Shown piece by piece: positions 22,083-22,485 of a stretch of 22,485 nucleotides of DNA (positions are counted from its first letter, which is position 1; each line of letters opens with the position of its first letter). The translations under genes and the position numbers were made by a program. The stretch is from contig VERK01000010.1 of the NCBI GenBank assembly GCA_018882725.1, positions 1 to 22,485 of the forward strand. The letters are read 5' to 3'. The notes under the pieces are model-generated. The model made no database searches, was not told the origin of the DNA, and worked only from the letters and a program-made list of their open reading frames with translations. The stretch is from Actinomycetota bacterium. GTDB taxonomy: Bacteria; Actinomycetota; Acidimicrobiia; Acidimicrobiales; Ilumatobacteraceae.

Positions 22083-22170
22083 GGAAGGGTGCGAGAGCGG
22101 CCGAATCGGCACGCTTGGAAAGCGTGTGAGGTGCAAGCCTCCGTGGGTTCGAATCCCACCCCTTCCGCCA
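22083..22170 (+). tRNA. tRNA-Ser (anticodon GGA)
   Basis: The acceptor stem GGAAGGG (22083-22089) pairs with CCCTTCC (22160-22166). The anticodon arm CACGC-TTGGAAA-GCGTG gives GGA, reading UCC and UCU. A long variable arm (GAGG-TGCAAG-CCTC) is typical for serine, and the T arm GTGGG-TTCGAAT-CCCAC is perfect. CCA is encoded at 22168-22170, and its last A is also the first base of the tadA ATG. Confidence 0.97.
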
Positions 22171-22485
22171 TGGACATCGAAGAAGCCATGCGTCGAGCGC
22201 TCGAGGAAGCTCGCAGCGCCGCCGTGCGCGGAGACGTTCCCGTCGGTGCCGTGGTTCTTCACGAGGGTCGTGTCATTGCGGCCCGTCACAATGAGCGTGA
22301 AGTCGCGTCCGACCCCACCGCTCATGCCGAAGTGCTGGCGTTGCGTGATGCCGCTGCCGCTCTCGGACGTTGGCGTCTCGACGACTGCAATCTCGTGGTC
22401 ACGCTCGAACCGTGTGTGATGTGCGCGGGAGCTCTCCTCAACGCGCGGATCGGGCACCTGGTCTACGGGGCGGCCGACTTGAAGG
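22170..22485 (+). CDS. tadA: tRNA adenosine deaminase TadA, N-terminal part
   Basis: TadA changes A34 to inosine in tRNA-Arg(ACG). The gene runs off the window end; 105 residues are visible. The zinc and catalytic motifs are TAHAEVLAL (His52, Glu54) and EPCVMCAGA (Cys82, Cys85), with VPVGAVV before them and NARIGHLVYGA after. The ATG at 22170 gives MDIEEAMRRALEEARSAA, a normal TadA N-terminus; it shares its A with the CCA end of tRNA-Ser. A second ATG at 22188 (Met7) would start MRRALEEA and leave 17 nt between tRNA and gene, so the choice is not sure. Confidence 0.93.
   Translation, partial: MDIEEAMRRALEEARSAAVRGDVPVGAVVLHEGRVIAARHNEREVASDPTAHAEVLALRDAAAALGRWRLDDCNLVVTLEPCVMCAGALLNARIGHLVYGAADLK

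Noticed and set aside
22069..22419. Plus-strand frame of 116 codons beginning in the SRP/tRNA gap (CESGRIGTLGKRVRCKPPW)
   Set aside because: It translates the tRNA itself and then reads tadA out of frame.
22011..22457. Minus-strand frame of 148 codons with GGIRTHGG..PLSHPS-like text
   Set aside because: It runs antisense through the SRP RNA, tRNA-Ser and tadA; such text is the known false protein produced by reading across tRNA-Ser genes.
1..22485. CRISPR arrays, insertion sequences or integrase/att sites
   Set aside because: I found no evenly spaced repeats, no transposase or integrase motifs, and no direct repeats flanking tRNA-Ser within the window.

Overview
The window is GC-rich, densely coded bacterial chromosome with no insertion sequences, phage genes or CRISPR array. 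The gene set fits a high-GC actinobacterium: a small acyl-CoA carboxylase epsilon-like subunit beside the beta subunit, a SigC-like ECF factor with a membrane ZAS anti-sigma, a 5'-3' exonuclease separate from PolA, many GTG starts, and start codons placed about 6-7 nt after a TANNNT -10 box (leaderless mRNAs). I would guess an Acidimicrobiia-type lineage, but that assignment is an inference from gene style, not a search result.

Layout: (1) 1-1133, two overlapping ABC-2 permeases, the first cut by the window edge. (2) 1138-3926, a divergent ECF sigma/anti-sigma pair and a large PepSY membrane protein. (3) 3960-4610, methionine sulfoxide reductase MsrA. (4) 4623-8339 on the minus strand, four genes with 1-4 nt overlaps: metallophosphoesterase, aminotransferase, CaiB-type CoA transferase, nucleoside deoxyribosyltransferase-like protein. 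(5) 8375-9046, a membrane protein with a lysine-based S4-like helix but no pore signature. (6) 8991-12675, minus strand: acyl-CoA carboxylase epsilon-like and beta subunits, then a CopC-CopD-type membrane protein. (7) 12762-15080, dnaX and recR. (8) 15304-18376, thiolase divergent from crotonyl-CoA carboxylase/reductase, followed by methylmalonyl-CoA epimerase. (9) 18402-18458, a 57-bp palindrome, then an RlmI-like rRNA methyltransferase on the minus strand. (10) 19733-21910, A24 prepilin peptidase, a ribbon-helix-helix antitoxin/Doc toxin pair and a 5'-3' exonuclease, packed together. (11) 21930-22485, SRP RNA, tRNA-Ser(GGA) and the start of tadA.

Working together: the carboxylase subunits, thiolase, CCR and epimerase are pieces of C4-C5 acyl-CoA metabolism (ethylmalonyl-CoA pathway and propionyl-CoA to methylmalonyl-CoA). 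dnaX, recR, SRP RNA, tRNA-Ser and tadA are the housekeeping set. The sigma/anti-sigma/PepSY/MsrA stretch looks like redox or metal stress. The least explained items are the four-gene minus-strand operon, the voltage-sensor-like protein, the antitoxin-Doc-exonuclease unit with its operator, and the palindrome.

No stretch longer than 300 bases lacks a gene. The longest gap (15081-15303, between convergent recR and thiolase) holds nested inverted repeats described below.
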